NCBI GenBank assembly: GCA_022822785.1
Contig: JAJEAL010000088.1
Span: 47,231 to 111,230, forward strand
Origin: Candidatus Poribacteria bacterium
Lineage (GTDB): Bacteria; Poribacteria; WGA-4E; PCPOR2b
Direction: 5' to 3'
DNA: 64,000 nucleotides
The notes beneath the pieces were generated by a model, which saw only the letters and a list, made by a program, of their open reading frames with translations, ran no database searches and was not told the DNA's origin. Every line of letters begins with the position of its first letter. Positions within the stretch are counted from its first letter, which is position 1. A program made the translations under genes and the position numbers. This document shows positions 52,033-60,600 of the stretch, piece after piece.

Positions 52033-52773
52033 ATGGGACAACTTGAAGGTAGAACTGCCATTGTCACCGGTGCGAGCCAAGGTATCGGGAGAGCGATTGC
52101 CCTAGCATTCGGTCGAGAGGGTGCTAACGTTGTTGCTACTGCCCGGACGACAGCGGCAATTGAAGGGGTCGTCGCTCAAGTCGAGGAAGCGGGGTCGGGG
52201 GGATTGGCGGTGACAGCGGATCTGGGCGTTGAGCGAGACATCCGACGCATCGCAGATGAGGCGACCACGAAATTTGGAGGGGTTGATATCTTGGTCAATA
52301 ACGCTGCCATCATCCACCCGCCCATAGATTTGGTGGACTTGGATGCCAATCTATGGAGGCAGGTGATGGATGTGAACCTGACCGCTGCGGCATTGCTGAC
52401 AAAGTTCGCTCTGCCGAGCATGATCGAGAACCGGTACGGGAAAATCATTAACATCTCGAGTATTGGCGGACGCAAAGGGGGAAGGGGTCGTAGTGCCTAT
52501 CGGGTGACGAAAGCGGCGCTGATTAGCCTGACAGAGAGCGTTGCAGCCGAAGTCAAGCAGCACGGTATTGATGTCAACTGCATCTGCCCCGGCGGGGTTG
52601 ATACGGAGGGTTTCCGCGAGGCGTTTGGGAGTGGGGGTAGGGAAGAGAATCCGAAGCTGATGCTACCTGAAGAGATTGCGGCGCTCGCGGTTTTCCTAGC
52701 CTCAGACGCGAGTTCGGCGGTTACGGGTGCCGCAGTAGACGCATTCGGTACGACCAATCCACTATTTGGGTAA
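52033..52773 (+). CDS. Short-chain dehydrogenase/reductase (SDR)
   Basis: Classical SDR, 246 residues. NAD(P)-binding TGASQGIGRAIALAFGREGA, structural NNAAI, catalytic Ser in INISSIGGRKGG and the Tyr-x-x-x-Lys motif YRVTKAALISL. CPGGVDTEGFREAF is the usual PG motif. The start is ATG 52033 with AAGGAGAG upstream; the TTG three bases before is less likely. Substrate unknown; it is paired with the double cupin, suggesting steps of one catabolic pathway. Confidence 0.92.
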   Translation: MGQLEGRTAIVTGASQGIGRAIALAFGREGANVVATARTTAAIEGVVAQVEEAGSGGLAVTADLGVERDIRRIADEATTKFGGVDILVNNAAIIHPPIDLVDLDANLWRQVMDVNLTAAALLTKFALPSMIENRYGKIINISSIGGRKGGRGRSAYRVTKAALISLTESVAAEVKQHGIDVNCICPGGVDTEGFREAFGSGGREENPKLMLPEEIAALAVFLASDASSAVTGAAVDAFGTTNPLFG

Positions 52774-52790
52774 GAACACAGAAGATATTT

Positions 52791-52855
52791 AACGCAAAGT
52801 CGCAGAGTTGCAAAGAAAAGACTTTTTAATATTTTTTACTTTGCGTCCTTGCGTT
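52791..52855. repeat. CGCAAAG-type inverted repeat between convergent genes
   Basis: ACGCAAAGTCGCAGAGTTGCAAAG on the left is imperfectly complementary to CTTTGCGTCCTTGCGTT on the right, with an A/T-rich loop of about 24 bases. Such GCAAAG palindromes are common between genes in many phyla and may end transcription from both sides; here both flanking genes converge. Confidence 0.6.
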
Positions 52856-52865
52856 CTATTTTTTT

Positions 52866-54221
52866 CTATGTGTCTTCGTTTTTTAGTTCGGCTTCCAACT
52901 GGGTCAAGCACTCATCGATAATAGCAATCACGTCGTCAATTTGGCTGCGCGTGATAATCAGCGGCGGATAAAAACGCAAGTCGTCGCCGTTCACCCAATC
53001 CGCCGTACCGCCGCCGGTTCCCATGGACAGCCCCTTGTCCAACAACATTTTGTTGAGCCGTCTGTGAACGCCAAGCGATGCAGGGAACGGGTCCTTCGTA
53101 TCTTTGTCGCGTACCAGTTCGATGCCGAGAATCAGTCCGAGCCCTCGAATCTCGCCGACGCTTGGATGGGCATCTAACGCGCTTGCCTTTTCCAGCAGGT
53201 ATGCGCCCATCTCCGCGGTATGTTCAAGAATTCCTTCCTCTTCGATGATGTCTAGCACCTCCAGCCCAACCCGCATGGCTATGGGGTTGTTGACATAGGT
53301 GAAGACATGGGCGAAAGGTGTGCCGCCCGCCGCGAAGGTATCGCGAATAGTATCCCGAACAATCACGCCGCTCAGCGGGGCGTAACCGCTGCTGGCTGCT
53401 TTTCCAAAGACAATCATATCCGGGACAACATCCCAATGTTCAATGGCGAAATATCTACCGCTGCGTCCGAAGCCGGTGATAATTTCATCTGCGATGAATA
53501 GGACATCATATTTATCGCAGATTTCACGGACGAGTGGATAGTAATCCTTGGGCGGTATCGCCGCAGCAACGCCTCCGAGCACCAACGGTTCTGCCACAAA
53601 CGCTGCCACGTTCTCCGGACCGGTCTGCAAGATCATCTGTTCCAGTTCGTGGGCACAGGTCAGGTTACATTTCCCTTCACAGCCTGCAAACGCGCAGCGA
53701 TACGGATAACAAGGCGCGATGTGCGGGAAATTGGGAAGTAAGGGTGCGAAAAGGTCGCGCATCCCCGGTGTGCCTGTGACCCCCAAAGCGCCAAGTGTCG
53801 CGCCGTGGTAGCCGCGCCAACGGGCAATGACTTGATGTTTCTGTCCGTTCCCGCGCTGCACGTGGTACTGCCGGGCGATCTTAATCGCTGTTTCGATCCC
53901 CTCCGAACCGCCCGAAACGAAGTAGGCGTGGTTCAGGTCGCCGGGGGCAATTGCGGCGACCCGATCGGCTAGGTCAAGTGCCGGTTGGGTCGTAAAGTGG
54001 GTAGCGAAGCAATAGGCGAGTGTCTTGCCCTGTTCTGCCATCGCATCCGCGATGCGCTGGCGGCCATGTCCTAAAGTGACGTTGCTTGCCCCCGCGGCAC
54101 CGTCGATGTAGCGTTTGCCTGTTTCATCGTAGAGGTAGATCCCCTCTCCGCGCACTATTAGGGGATAATCGTAGCTCAAATCGCGGTGGAACAGCGCTTT
54201 TTTTGCGTCGGCGTTTGACAT
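52866..54221 (-). CDS. Class III aminotransferase (glutamate-semialdehyde mutase/GABA-type)
   Basis: PLP-dependent, fold type I. Start at ATG 54221, eight bases after GGGAG. Motifs: YDETGKRYIDGAAGASNVTL, AYFVSGGSEGIETAIKIARQ, WRGYHGATLGALGVTG, LFIADEIITGFGRSGRYFAI and the PLP lysine in VFGKAASSGYAPLSGVI (~275). A cysteine-rich insert (CYPYRCAFAGCEGKCNLTCA) resembles those in some glutamate/taurine aminotransferases. 451 residues. Amine donor and acceptor are not deducible. It lies convergent with the SDR and 49 bases before the next gene stop. Confidence 0.9.
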   Translation of the reverse strand: MSNADAKKALFHRDLSYDYPLIVRGEGIYLYDETGKRYIDGAAGASNVTLGHGRQRIADAMAEQGKTLAYCFATHFTTQPALDLADRVAAIAPGDLNHAYFVSGGSEGIETAIKIARQYHVQRGNGQKHQVIARWRGYHGATLGALGVTGTPGMRDLFAPLLPNFPHIAPCYPYRCAFAGCEGKCNLTCAHELEQMILQTGPENVAAFVAEPLVLGGVAAAIPPKDYYPLVREICDKYDVLFIADEIITGFGRSGRYFAIEHWDVVPDMIVFGKAASSGYAPLSGVIVRDTIRDTFAAGGTPFAHVFTYVNNPIAMRVGLEVLDIIEEEGILEHTAEMGAYLLEKASALDAHPSVGEIRGLGLILGIELVRDKDTKDPFPASLGVHRRLNKMLLDKGLSMGTGGGTADWVNGDDLRFYPPLIITRSQIDDVIAIIDECLTQLEAELKNEDT

Positions 54222-54290
54222 TTTGTTGTCTCCCAAAGTCAAATGGAGGTAATTGTCTGAATCAGGATTTACGGGATTGCGAGAAGCGAC

Positions 54291-55316
54291 TTAGAACCCT
54301 GAGATGAACTGACCAAATTGTTCCTTCCATCTAGCTGCCAACTCTAGTTCGTCCTCCCGATGTGCATAGCCTTCCGAGTTGTCTCCCTTGTACTGCTCTT
54401 GGTACCAGTCTACGGTCGTCTGAATCCATTCTTCTACGGGCGTGGTGCTGAAGCCGAATTCACGCTCGGCTTTGGATAGGTTGTAAATGTAGGAGGCAGA
54501 TCGACACATCGGTGGTGCGTAGGTGTTCAGTTGGGGCTGCTTGTGGATAATTTCGCGGGGAACGTAGGTGATCTGGGGGTCGTGACCTGCTGCGTTCCAG
54601 ATCAGATCTCCCCAACGCTCGATGGTCAGTATCTCTTGCGTGGCGATGTGATACGTTTGGTTGACGGTCTTGGGCACATTGAGGACACGGATAAAAGCTT
54701 CTGCAGCATCAGCAGAATATAGGGTGCGGAACAAGCCACGATCCTCCAGTGGTACAATTACTCCGCGCCCGTCCAACGCCCGTTGCACCCACCACCACAT
54801 CCGTCCGGTTGGGTCGTCCCAGCCCATGACCGCCGGAATACGGACGATGGTGTACGGAACCTTACTGTTTTCTTGGAGCCACTTTTCGCAGTGTCGTTTG
54901 CCTACACCGTACGGGTCTTCTCCTGCGGGATAGGTATAATCAATTGACGACCAGTCCACGACCGACTCTTTGAATGTGCAGTGTTTGAAGAAGTCTACCG
55001 CGCCCTCCAAATATACCGATCCGGTGCTGACTATGACGTAGCGTCCTACGTTTCCATCGAATGCCCCCACCGCAGATTCGACATCTTCCACCCGGTAAGC
55101 TTGTGTATCAATGACTGCATCAAACGATTTCCCCTTCAGTTTTGCGGTGAAATCTGCCCGATCTTCACGATCTCCCTGAATATGTTCGATCTGCTCCCAC
55201 CATTCGGGTTGGGTGGTCCCTCTGGAGAAAACGGTGACCTGGTCTCCGCGTTCAAGCAGTCGCTGTACGACAATCCGACCCATGTATCGTGTGCCGCCGA
55301 TAATAAGAACGTTCAT
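54291..55316 (-). CDS. NAD-dependent epimerase/dehydratase (extended SDR)
   Basis: Extended SDR with the glycine motif IIGGTRYMGRIVVQRLLERG, IVSTGSVYLEG and active-site Tyr-Lys in DPYGVGKRHCEKWL. RIPAVMGWDDPTGRMWWWVQ and the binding helices follow the nucleotide-sugar epimerase pattern. 341 residues, cytosolic. Substrate unknown. It shares the strand with the next NAD(P)-dependent gene, 35 bases from it. Confidence 0.9.
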   Translation of the reverse strand: MNVLIIGGTRYMGRIVVQRLLERGDQVTVFSRGTTQPEWWEQIEHIQGDREDRADFTAKLKGKSFDAVIDTQAYRVEDVESAVGAFDGNVGRYVIVSTGSVYLEGAVDFFKHCTFKESVVDWSSIDYTYPAGEDPYGVGKRHCEKWLQENSKVPYTIVRIPAVMGWDDPTGRMWWWVQRALDGRGVIVPLEDRGLFRTLYSADAAEAFIRVLNVPKTVNQTYHIATQEILTIERWGDLIWNAAGHDPQITYVPREIIHKQPQLNTYAPPMCRSASYIYNLSKAEREFGFSTTPVEEWIQTTVDWYQEQYKGDNSEGYAHREDELELAARWKEQFGQFISGF

Positions 55317-55351
55317 TTTTCTTTCCCTTGAAGTACCGTTACAATTGACTC

Positions 55352-56044
55352 TCAGATCTCCGGCTCTGCGTCCGACTTATCCTGTGGGTGGTAGTTGATG
55401 ACCTTCCGCCCGTGTTCCAGATCGTAGAGTGCCCATGTACTGTCTGAAACGCCGAACACAACCTCGAACTTTACCCCCGGCTGTGTAACTGCCCGCTCAA
55501 ATACGAGAGCCGCGTCGCCGTGGCTGAGTTGATGGGGATGGGAGGGGAGGTTGCGGTCCCGCTTGAAGTTGCCGATCCGGACTGAGACAAATTCCATATC
55601 AAACCGGGCTGAATACATATAGCCCAGATTCTCTCCGAAGACCTTGCTGATTGAATAGTAGGTCTCCGGTCGAGGGGTCATATCGACCGTTCGCATGATG
55701 TCTTTGGGGTAGGGTGCGAGCAGCCCGGCGCGGCTGGCGAAGGCGATGCGACGGACACCGTTTTGCCGTGCGGCTTCAAAGACATTGTAGGTGCCGATGA
55801 TGTTATTCTGGAGGATATCTTCCCACGGTGCGCCACCGGACGGATTGCCTGCGAGATGAATCACTGCCTCCATATCCTCGGTGGCTTTGAGCACTGCCTC
55901 AAAGTCAGCGGCATCCCCGACAATTGCATCTTCAATATCCGGCGTCGGTACACGGTCAAACCCGCGCAGCGAATATCGGTCCTTCAGTCCTTTCACAACC
56001 GCCATCCCAACAGCTCCGGCGGCACCGGTGACGAGGATTCTCAT
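55352..56044 (-). CDS. NAD-dependent epimerase/dehydratase (uronate-dehydrogenase-like)
   Basis: Short extended-SDR protein (230 residues). Glycine motif VTGAAGAVGMAVVKGLKDRY, VIHLAGNPSGGAPWEDILQN with NNIIGTYNVFEAARQNGVRR, and the YYSISKVFGENLGYMYS Tyr-Lys pair. FVSVRIGNFKRDRNLPSHPH is like hexuronate dehydrogenases. The shortness and GNPSGGAPWED segment favour the uronate dehydrogenase group, but the substrate is not certain. Followed on the strand by the extended SDR above. Confidence 0.85.
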   Translation of the reverse strand: MRILVTGAAGAVGMAVVKGLKDRYSLRGFDRVPTPDIEDAIVGDAADFEAVLKATEDMEAVIHLAGNPSGGAPWEDILQNNIIGTYNVFEAARQNGVRRIAFASRAGLLAPYPKDIMRTVDMTPRPETYYSISKVFGENLGYMYSARFDMEFVSVRIGNFKRDRNLPSHPHQLSHGDAALVFERAVTQPGVKFEVVFGVSDSTWALYDLEHGRKVINYHPQDKSDAEPEI

Positions 56045-56058
56045 TTACCTCTCCTTTT

Positions 56059-56952
56059 CTAACGCCACATCTCTTTCAATCTTGGCAAGAGGATTTCCGT
56101 ATGCCGATCATGGATTTCGCCACACCAAACGTTATTCGTTTCAGCACTAGATTTGTCGTACGATTCTTGGATAAGTGCCGGTAGTGGGAGTTGGTGAAAT
56201 CGCGTCTCGAAATATCCGTCGTCTCGCAGGTGAATCTCCCGAAAACCCATGGGGTAACCGATAAGACACGCGGTGTCAACCACGAGGTAATCACGATACA
56301 TCCGGATCCGGTTGGTGTGCCGATGCCCCGTGAAGAGTGCGACGATGGCGGGGTTTTCCTTCACAGTTTGCAACAAGCGATCTGCACCATCAAGGGTGCC
56401 TTTTCCGTCCTCATCGTTTGACAGTGCCCATGCATGGAGGAACAGTAACATCGCGTGCCCCTCGTCATAGGCTTTTTCCGCTTCCTCGCGGAGGGCGTTG
56501 TCGAGGGTATCGGTCCAGACGCCGCTACCATCTTGGATGGGGTCGCATTGGTGATAAATATTAGTGAGCGCGAGCCGAAGACGTGGGGCGGCATCAACGA
56601 CCTTGAGCGTTTCAGGGATGTCGAACTTTTCCGCAAACGCCTCAAAAGACCCCTGTTGGGCGTCGGCGTCGTGATTGCCGGGGACGCAATACATCGGTGC
56701 CTCAAAGTCGGCGAAAGTTGTCGCAACGTCCTCTATAGATTGTAGGTAGGTCGTCCACGGTAGATCAAACGAACTACCACCGCAGAGGAAGTCGCCGCCG
56801 TGAACGATAAATTCCGGTTTGATCGGGTTGACCGCTGGCACAATTGCATCGAGGACGGTCTTGCTCTGTGTCAGCATCTTCGGTGCGCCGTAATCCTTTG
56901 GTGCGTCGGGATAATAATGGCTGTCAGTCAAAAAGACGAAACGAACGGACAT
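56059..56952 (-). CDS. Calcineurin-like metallophosphoesterase
   Basis: All family metal motifs are visible: FLTDSHYYPDAP (DxH), IVHGGDFLCGG (GD), YCVPGNHDADAQQ (GNHD), LLFLHAWA (H) and LFTGHRHTNRIRMYR (GHxH). 297 residues, no signal peptide. Such enzymes cleave phosphomonoesters or cyclic phosphodiesters; the substrate is unknown. Ends 15 bases before the uronate-dehydrogenase-like gene and starts just beside the repeat-rich gap at 56953. Confidence 0.9.
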   Translation of the reverse strand: MSVRFVFLTDSHYYPDAPKDYGAPKMLTQSKTVLDAIVPAVNPIKPEFIVHGGDFLCGGSSFDLPWTTYLQSIEDVATTFADFEAPMYCVPGNHDADAQQGSFEAFAEKFDIPETLKVVDAAPRLRLALTNIYHQCDPIQDGSGVWTDTLDNALREEAEKAYDEGHAMLLFLHAWALSNDEDGKGTLDGADRLLQTVKENPAIVALFTGHRHTNRIRMYRDYLVVDTACLIGYPMGFREIHLRDDGYFETRFHQLPLPALIQESYDKSSAETNNVWCGEIHDRHTEILLPRLKEMWR

Positions 56953-56974
56953 AATGCCTCCAAACTATGGTGAA

Positions 56975-57069
56975 TTAGAGAAATAAATAGACACTTTCAC
57001 TCCCCGTGTTAGGTAGGCGCTGTTTTCAACTGCGCCGATTGGCAGTGTTCAAGTAATTCTAAAATCTAC
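56975..57069. mobile_element. MITE-like repeat copy A (GTAGA-TIR family, - orientation)
   Basis: Read on the - strand it begins GTAGATTTTAGAATTACTTG and ends with the complement of TTAGAGAAATAAATAGACAC, the same ends as the copy at 62067-62202. The centre holds GGTAGGCGCTGTTTTCAACTGCGCC. About 95 bases, no coding capacity. The internal palindrome unit is present once here and twice in the other copy. Confidence 0.65.
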
Positions 57070-57115
57070 CATAAATCGGGAGGTTCATATAATAAAGAAA
57101 GTGCAAAATATGGAG

Positions 57116-57149
57116 AGAAACCGAGTTTTGAAGAAAAAACTCGGTTTCT
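57116..57149. repeat. Perfect 14-bp inverted repeat (AGAAACCGAGTTTT)
   Basis: AGAAACCGAGTTTT (57116-57129) and AAAACTCGGTTTCT (57136-57149) are perfect complements around a 6-base loop. Palindromes of this AGAAACCxxGTTTT type are frequent between genes of cyanobacteria and Poribacteria-like genomes. It lies in the 337-base gap 56953-57289, which also carries a TAAATCCCC/CTAAATCCCCC block near 57214-57240 and no gene. Confidence 0.75.
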
Positions 57150-57289
57150 ACTGCACGATTTCTTAACATGAACGGGACTTGTGCAAATTTAGCACACGGG
57201 GATAGATTTCTGTTAAATCCCCAACCCCCTAAATCCCCCTTGTCAGGAGGACTTATAAACGCGCTGCGTAAGCCCTAATGAATTAAAAC

Positions 57290-57883
57290 TTAGATGTGTG
57301 GCCCGCGTTCTCGGATGATTCTGAGTGCCAAATCTGGATCGATTTGGAAAATCATCTCAGGCTCAATCTTGCAGTTTCCCGGTAGGTCATAACCTGCGAC
57401 GGCACTTCGTGCGTGCCAGCCCGATAGCGATGAATCCATGCCGTCTTCAGCCGATTCAGATAACGGTCCGCCAAAGACATCGTGAAACGCCTTCGTGTAG
57501 CCGTCCACAACTTGGGGTGATTTGGTAAAAGACCCGCCGCCGTGTGAGTTGACCATCCCGATACACTTGACGCAGTACCAGACATCGTTCAAGTTTCCGA
57601 AGGGCTCTAGCCCCCAGTGCAAGGAAAGGATGTGGTTGATACCCGCCTCCCGACCGGCTTGGTAGCCGTCTTCCACATCTTGGTCGTCGTTGGTCACCGG
57701 TCCTGTACCGGCACCTGTTCCCGAAGCGAAGACCAGACCGGACGGGGTAAAGGTGAGGTTACAGATACGCCGACCGCGAGGATCGGAAATTGCATCAGCC
57801 TTTGTCCCTAGCTCAATGCCGAGTGCTTTGAGCCTGTCGTATACATCGAAGTCGCGTTGCCAAGAACTATGTATCTCTGCCAT
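57290..57883 (-). CDS. RidA/YjgF-like family protein
   Basis: About 197 residues. The pattern GLVFASGTGAG, DVWYCVKCIGMVNS, VVDGYTKAFHDVFGG and HARSAVAGYDLPGNCKIEPE follows the strand-helix-strand order of RidA/YjgF proteins (enamine/imine deaminases), with the last part matching xxRxAVxxxxLPxxxxVEIE. It is longer than the ~130-residue RidA because of an N-terminal extension and an insert (SLHWGLEPFGNL). GGAGGAAAC precedes the ATG. Function in the pathway not known; RidA proteins often accompany PLP enzymes, several of which are encoded nearby. Confidence 0.65.
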   Translation of the reverse strand: MAEIHSSWQRDFDVYDRLKALGIELGTKADAISDPRGRRICNLTFTPSGLVFASGTGAGTGPVTNDDQDVEDGYQAGREAGINHILSLHWGLEPFGNLNDVWYCVKCIGMVNSHGGGSFTKSPQVVDGYTKAFHDVFGGPLSESAEDGMDSSLSGWHARSAVAGYDLPGNCKIEPEMIFQIDPDLALRIIRERGPHI

Positions 57884-57966
57884 TTTGTTTCCTCCATAGG
57901 AAATTTAGATTTTATAAAAGTAGTAGGCATACTCCGTATGCCATAGCCTTGATTAAGTTAGCTATA

Positions 57967-58330
57967 GTAGATTTTAGAATTAATTAGACACTCCAACCCG
58001 GTGCGGTTTCATGAAGATTAATTTATTAATTGGGTAATTTGCTATTGACACCAGCGCGGTTGCAAACCGCGCCTACCGGGTCTTGGGGAAATATAGAGTT
58101 ACCCGATTATTTTCTGAAACTTCATCTAACCGCACCTACCGGGCCTGAGGGGAAAGTGCGGTTGGGAAAACGAAACTACTGTTCTCCCGTTTGGTAGGCG
58201 CTGTTTCTAACTGCGCCTATTCAGTGCGGTTGGAAATCGCACCTACCGGGTTGGGGGAAAATATAGAATTACCGAATTATTTTCTGAAACCTCCTCTGGA
58301 GCGAAAGTTATTATCCCCCAAATCGTGATT
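57967..58330. mobile_element. Nested MITE-like repeat cluster (copy B and a second family)
   Basis: It starts GTAGATTTTAGAATTAATTAGACAC, matching copies A and C, and ends near GAGCGAAAGTTATTATCC, similar to their far end. Inserted in it is a second palindromic family. ATGAAGATTAATTTATTAATT (58011-58031) is answered by AAATAATCGGGT-type sequence near 58100-58127, and its right half is repeated at 58232-58297 (CTACCGGG..GGGGxAAATATAGAxTTACC..ATTATTTTCTGAAAC). Several GCGCGGTT/AACCGCGCCTACC modules lie between. No gene in 57884-58345. Confidence 0.5.
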
Positions 58331-58345
58331 TGGAAGATACACCTC

Positions 58346-59245
58346 CTACCGAATGCTTTCGGGCGAGAAAGTTTCCACTGCCAACCGGGCAATCTCTGCA
58401 ATTGCCTCATCGCCGCGGACGCTATCATCGCTAGCAAGTGCGAACGCGGAGACGACGAGAGGGCCCGTTGGGAGAAAGACGAGACCGATATCCCCTTTGA
58501 TACGTCCACTCGATCCAATCTTATGCGCGATTGGGACTTCAGGCTTTATGTCGCGCGGGATCATCCGGCGATCATTGCACAACTTGAGCATCTCAATCAT
58601 GGCCGCAGATGCCTGCGGACTGACAATCTCGCCGGCGTGGAGTTGCTTCAGGATGTTCCCCATGTCCCTTGGGGTGGCGACGTTATTCTCCAGAGAATCT
58701 TGGAATGATATGCTGTTGAAGTCAGTACCATGCGTGTCTGCCCGCTTCTGCTGCAACGCGTCGTTTTCCCGGTTACATGGGACGTCATCCATGCCGAACA
58801 TCCGATAGTGATAGCGACCAAGAGTCACGCTAGTTCGGGTGTTGGGGAAGCCCATCGCATCCAACGTGGCGTTGACAGATTCCAGTCCAACGACCCCTAA
58901 CAGAAAATCGGTCGCCATGTTATCACTGACCCCAATCATCAACCGGCAATAGTCACGTAACGTCAGCTCCGGCGCATCTTCCATCAGCTTTAGCATCCCG
59001 GACCCGTGGGTAGAAATGCCCCCTTGGAGCCGATAACGCGCATCAAGTGAAAGCGTACCAATCTCAACCTGGCGGAACAGCTCAATCATCACGGGAACTT
59101 TGCAGACGCTCGCGGTGGGAAAGCGTTGATCCGCATTGTGTTCGTGCGTGATGCCGGTGGTCAGGTCTTCAATGTGAAAGCCGATTCGTCCGCGAAAAGC
59201 CGCCGCAATCTGGTCACATGCTGCTGTTGGAAGCTGCTTGTCCAT
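58346..59245 (-). CDS. Class A beta-lactamase-fold serine hydrolase
   Basis: The SxxK motif TASVCKVP gives S46 and K49; the SDN motif is in MIGVSDNMATDFLLG and the KTG element appears as AHKIGSSGRIKG (~241). ENNVATPRDMG is in the expected place between them. No signal peptide is seen although such enzymes are normally exported, so a cytosolic role or a non-beta-lactam ester/amide substrate is possible. 299 residues, complete. The ATG lacks a good ribosome-binding site. Resistance should not be assumed from the fold. Confidence 0.85.
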   Translation of the reverse strand: MDKQLPTAACDQIAAAFRGRIGFHIEDLTTGITHEHNADQRFPTASVCKVPVMIELFRQVEIGTLSLDARYRLQGGISTHGSGMLKLMEDAPELTLRDYCRLMIGVSDNMATDFLLGVVGLESVNATLDAMGFPNTRTSVTLGRYHYRMFGMDDVPCNRENDALQQKRADTHGTDFNSISFQDSLENNVATPRDMGNILKQLHAGEIVSPQASAAMIEMLKLCNDRRMIPRDIKPEVPIAHKIGSSGRIKGDIGLVFLPTGPLVVSAFALASDDSVRGDEAIAEIARLAVETFSPESIR

Positions 59246-59307
59246 CTACGTGTGTTTGCCAATAGTCTGTTAGCAGGGGAATGAGGATTTGATAGGTAAA
59301 TTTCGGA

Positions 59308-59335
59308 GTAGGGAACGCAGATCTATGTTCCCTAC
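59308..59335. repeat. GTAGGGAAC hairpin repeat
   Basis: GTAGGGAAC (59308-59316) and GTTCCCTAC (59327-59335) form a perfect 9-bp stem with loop GCAGATCTAT. It has no T-run. It sits between the stop of the SelA-like gene and the start of the beta-lactamase-fold gene. Confidence 0.65.
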
Positions 59336-59350
59336 GAACCGCGATCAGAT

Positions 59351-60463
59351 TTAACCGGCAAGCAGGGCCCTCAGTCGCTGGGCGATGGTATGTTCATCAC
59401 CTTCCTCTAGATTATCAACCCGGATGACCACTGAATCTTCGCCGGCGCCGCCGACTTTGATGGAAGGGTTACCGGCATCAAGTGCCTGAATAAGTTCGCG
59501 GGCACTCCGCGCCGCCTCCGCCGCATTAATGACAACGTGGAGCTCAACGCCCCAGTATCGCTGTGTAGAGACCTCTTTTGTCTCCTGCACACCGGGCGCG
59601 CCTTCAATCGCACGCTCAATGACGGCGAACTTTTGACGGTATTCGTCGAAACGTTCTTCATGGTCCATAGTGAACCATTGATCGAGGGCGACGGTCAGTC
59701 CGATGATTTCCTGTCGGTCTATTTTCATCCCGCGTCCCAGGGGGCGAGGTCCGATAAAGCCGTGGGCTGCTACTGCTTGGATCAGGTCCTTCTTACCGGC
59801 CACAAATCCTGCCGAGTGGGGCCCGTGAACATATTTGCCGCCGAAGCAGACCAAGTCAGCCGATATGGCGGTGTCCTGAAAATAGTCGATTGGGAAAATC
59901 TGTGAAGCGGCATCGGCGATGACATACACATTATGTGCATGTGCAATTCTGACCGTATCTTCGAGTGAAACCACGGTGACGTCCGGGTCAGGACTGACAA
60001 AATGGATAACCGCCGCGGTCTGGGGACCGATTGCAGCTTCCAGTTGCTCCGGTGTGCATCCGCTTTCGTCGCCGGCTATCACGAGCTTGCTTCCCGGTAT
60101 GGTGTACGCCCGGTCAAATCCGTATCGCTGCTTTGCTTGGATGACAACTTCGTCTTTCATGCCGGTAGTGTCTGGGAGTTGATCCATTTTCTCTTGATCG
60201 TTGCCGGTGATACACGCAGCGGTAGATAGCACCATAGCAGCGTAACAGCCAGCCGTGACATAGGCGGCTTCTGCGCCCACCAGAGAGGCGATGTGGTCTC
60301 CGGACTTTTCGAGGAGCTCCTCCATGTCCACGAAGTACTCTTCCGCTTCTTCCATTGCCTGCTTGACTATTGGGGTAGGTGTTGAGCCGCCCATAGCGGT
60401 AGCGTTGCCCGCAGCGTTGATAATTGGGACTGTGCCTAATTTTTCGTAAATATTTTCGCTCAT
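59351..60463 (-). CDS. SelA-like PLP-dependent enzyme (not true SelA)
   Basis: Fold type I PLP enzyme of the selenocysteine-synthase-like group: KLGTVPIINAAGNATAMGGS at the N-terminus is the signature opening, followed by SGDHIASLVGAEAAYVTAGC, PDVTVVSLEDTVRIAHAHNV, VIADAASQIFPIDYF and the PLP lysine in DLVCFGGKYVHGPHSAGFV (~209). At 370 residues it lacks the long N-terminal domain of bacterial SelA (~460), so it is more likely a D-glucosaminate-6-phosphate ammonia-lyase-type or related lyase/aldolase. It precedes a sugar isomerase gene on the strand, fitting sugar-acid degradation. The substrate is unknown. Confidence 0.8.
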   Translation of the reverse strand: MSENIYEKLGTVPIINAAGNATAMGGSTPTPIVKQAMEEAEEYFVDMEELLEKSGDHIASLVGAEAAYVTAGCYAAMVLSTAACITGNDQEKMDQLPDTTGMKDEVVIQAKQRYGFDRAYTIPGSKLVIAGDESGCTPEQLEAAIGPQTAAVIHFVSPDPDVTVVSLEDTVRIAHAHNVYVIADAASQIFPIDYFQDTAISADLVCFGGKYVHGPHSAGFVAGKKDLIQAVAAHGFIGPRPLGRGMKIDRQEIIGLTVALDQWFTMDHEERFDEYRQKFAVIERAIEGAPGVQETKEVSTQRYWGVELHVVINAAEAARSARELIQALDAGNPSIKVGGAGEDSVVIRVDNLEEGDEHTIAQRLRALLAG

Positions 60464-60504
60464 TACAATCTCCTTGGTGGTGTATCGTGTTCTTATTCCG
60501 ATCT

Positions 60505-60530
60505 GAGGGACAACGATTGTTGTGCCCTAC
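60505..60530. repeat. AGGGACAAC hairpin repeat
   Basis: GAGGGACAACGATT on the left pairs imperfectly with GTTGTGCCCTAC on the right (ACAAC with GTTGT, AGGG with CCCT, one bulge). It lies between two - strand genes 137 bases apart. Confidence 0.5.
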
Positions 60531-60600
60531 AGAATCGTGGAGCCACGATGTTGTAAGGATTCAGAATCTGACAACAGGATATAGGTTTGGACCAAAAGGA

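Noticed and set aside
52791..52855. tRNA or small RNA gene between convergent genes
   Set aside because: The inverted repeat is of the generic CGCAAAG type with an A/T loop; no tRNA cloverleaf or anticodon arm is visible.
56953..58330. Repeat cluster as a CRISPR array
   Set aside because: Units are palindromic, unequally spaced and not separated by uniform unique spacers; no cas gene is near.
59351..60463. Taking the SelA-like protein as the selenocysteine synthase for the rhodanese
   Set aside because: It lacks the long N-terminal domain of bacterial SelA and sits among sugar genes; it better fits the DgaE-type lyase group. It gives no support for the selenoprotein claim.
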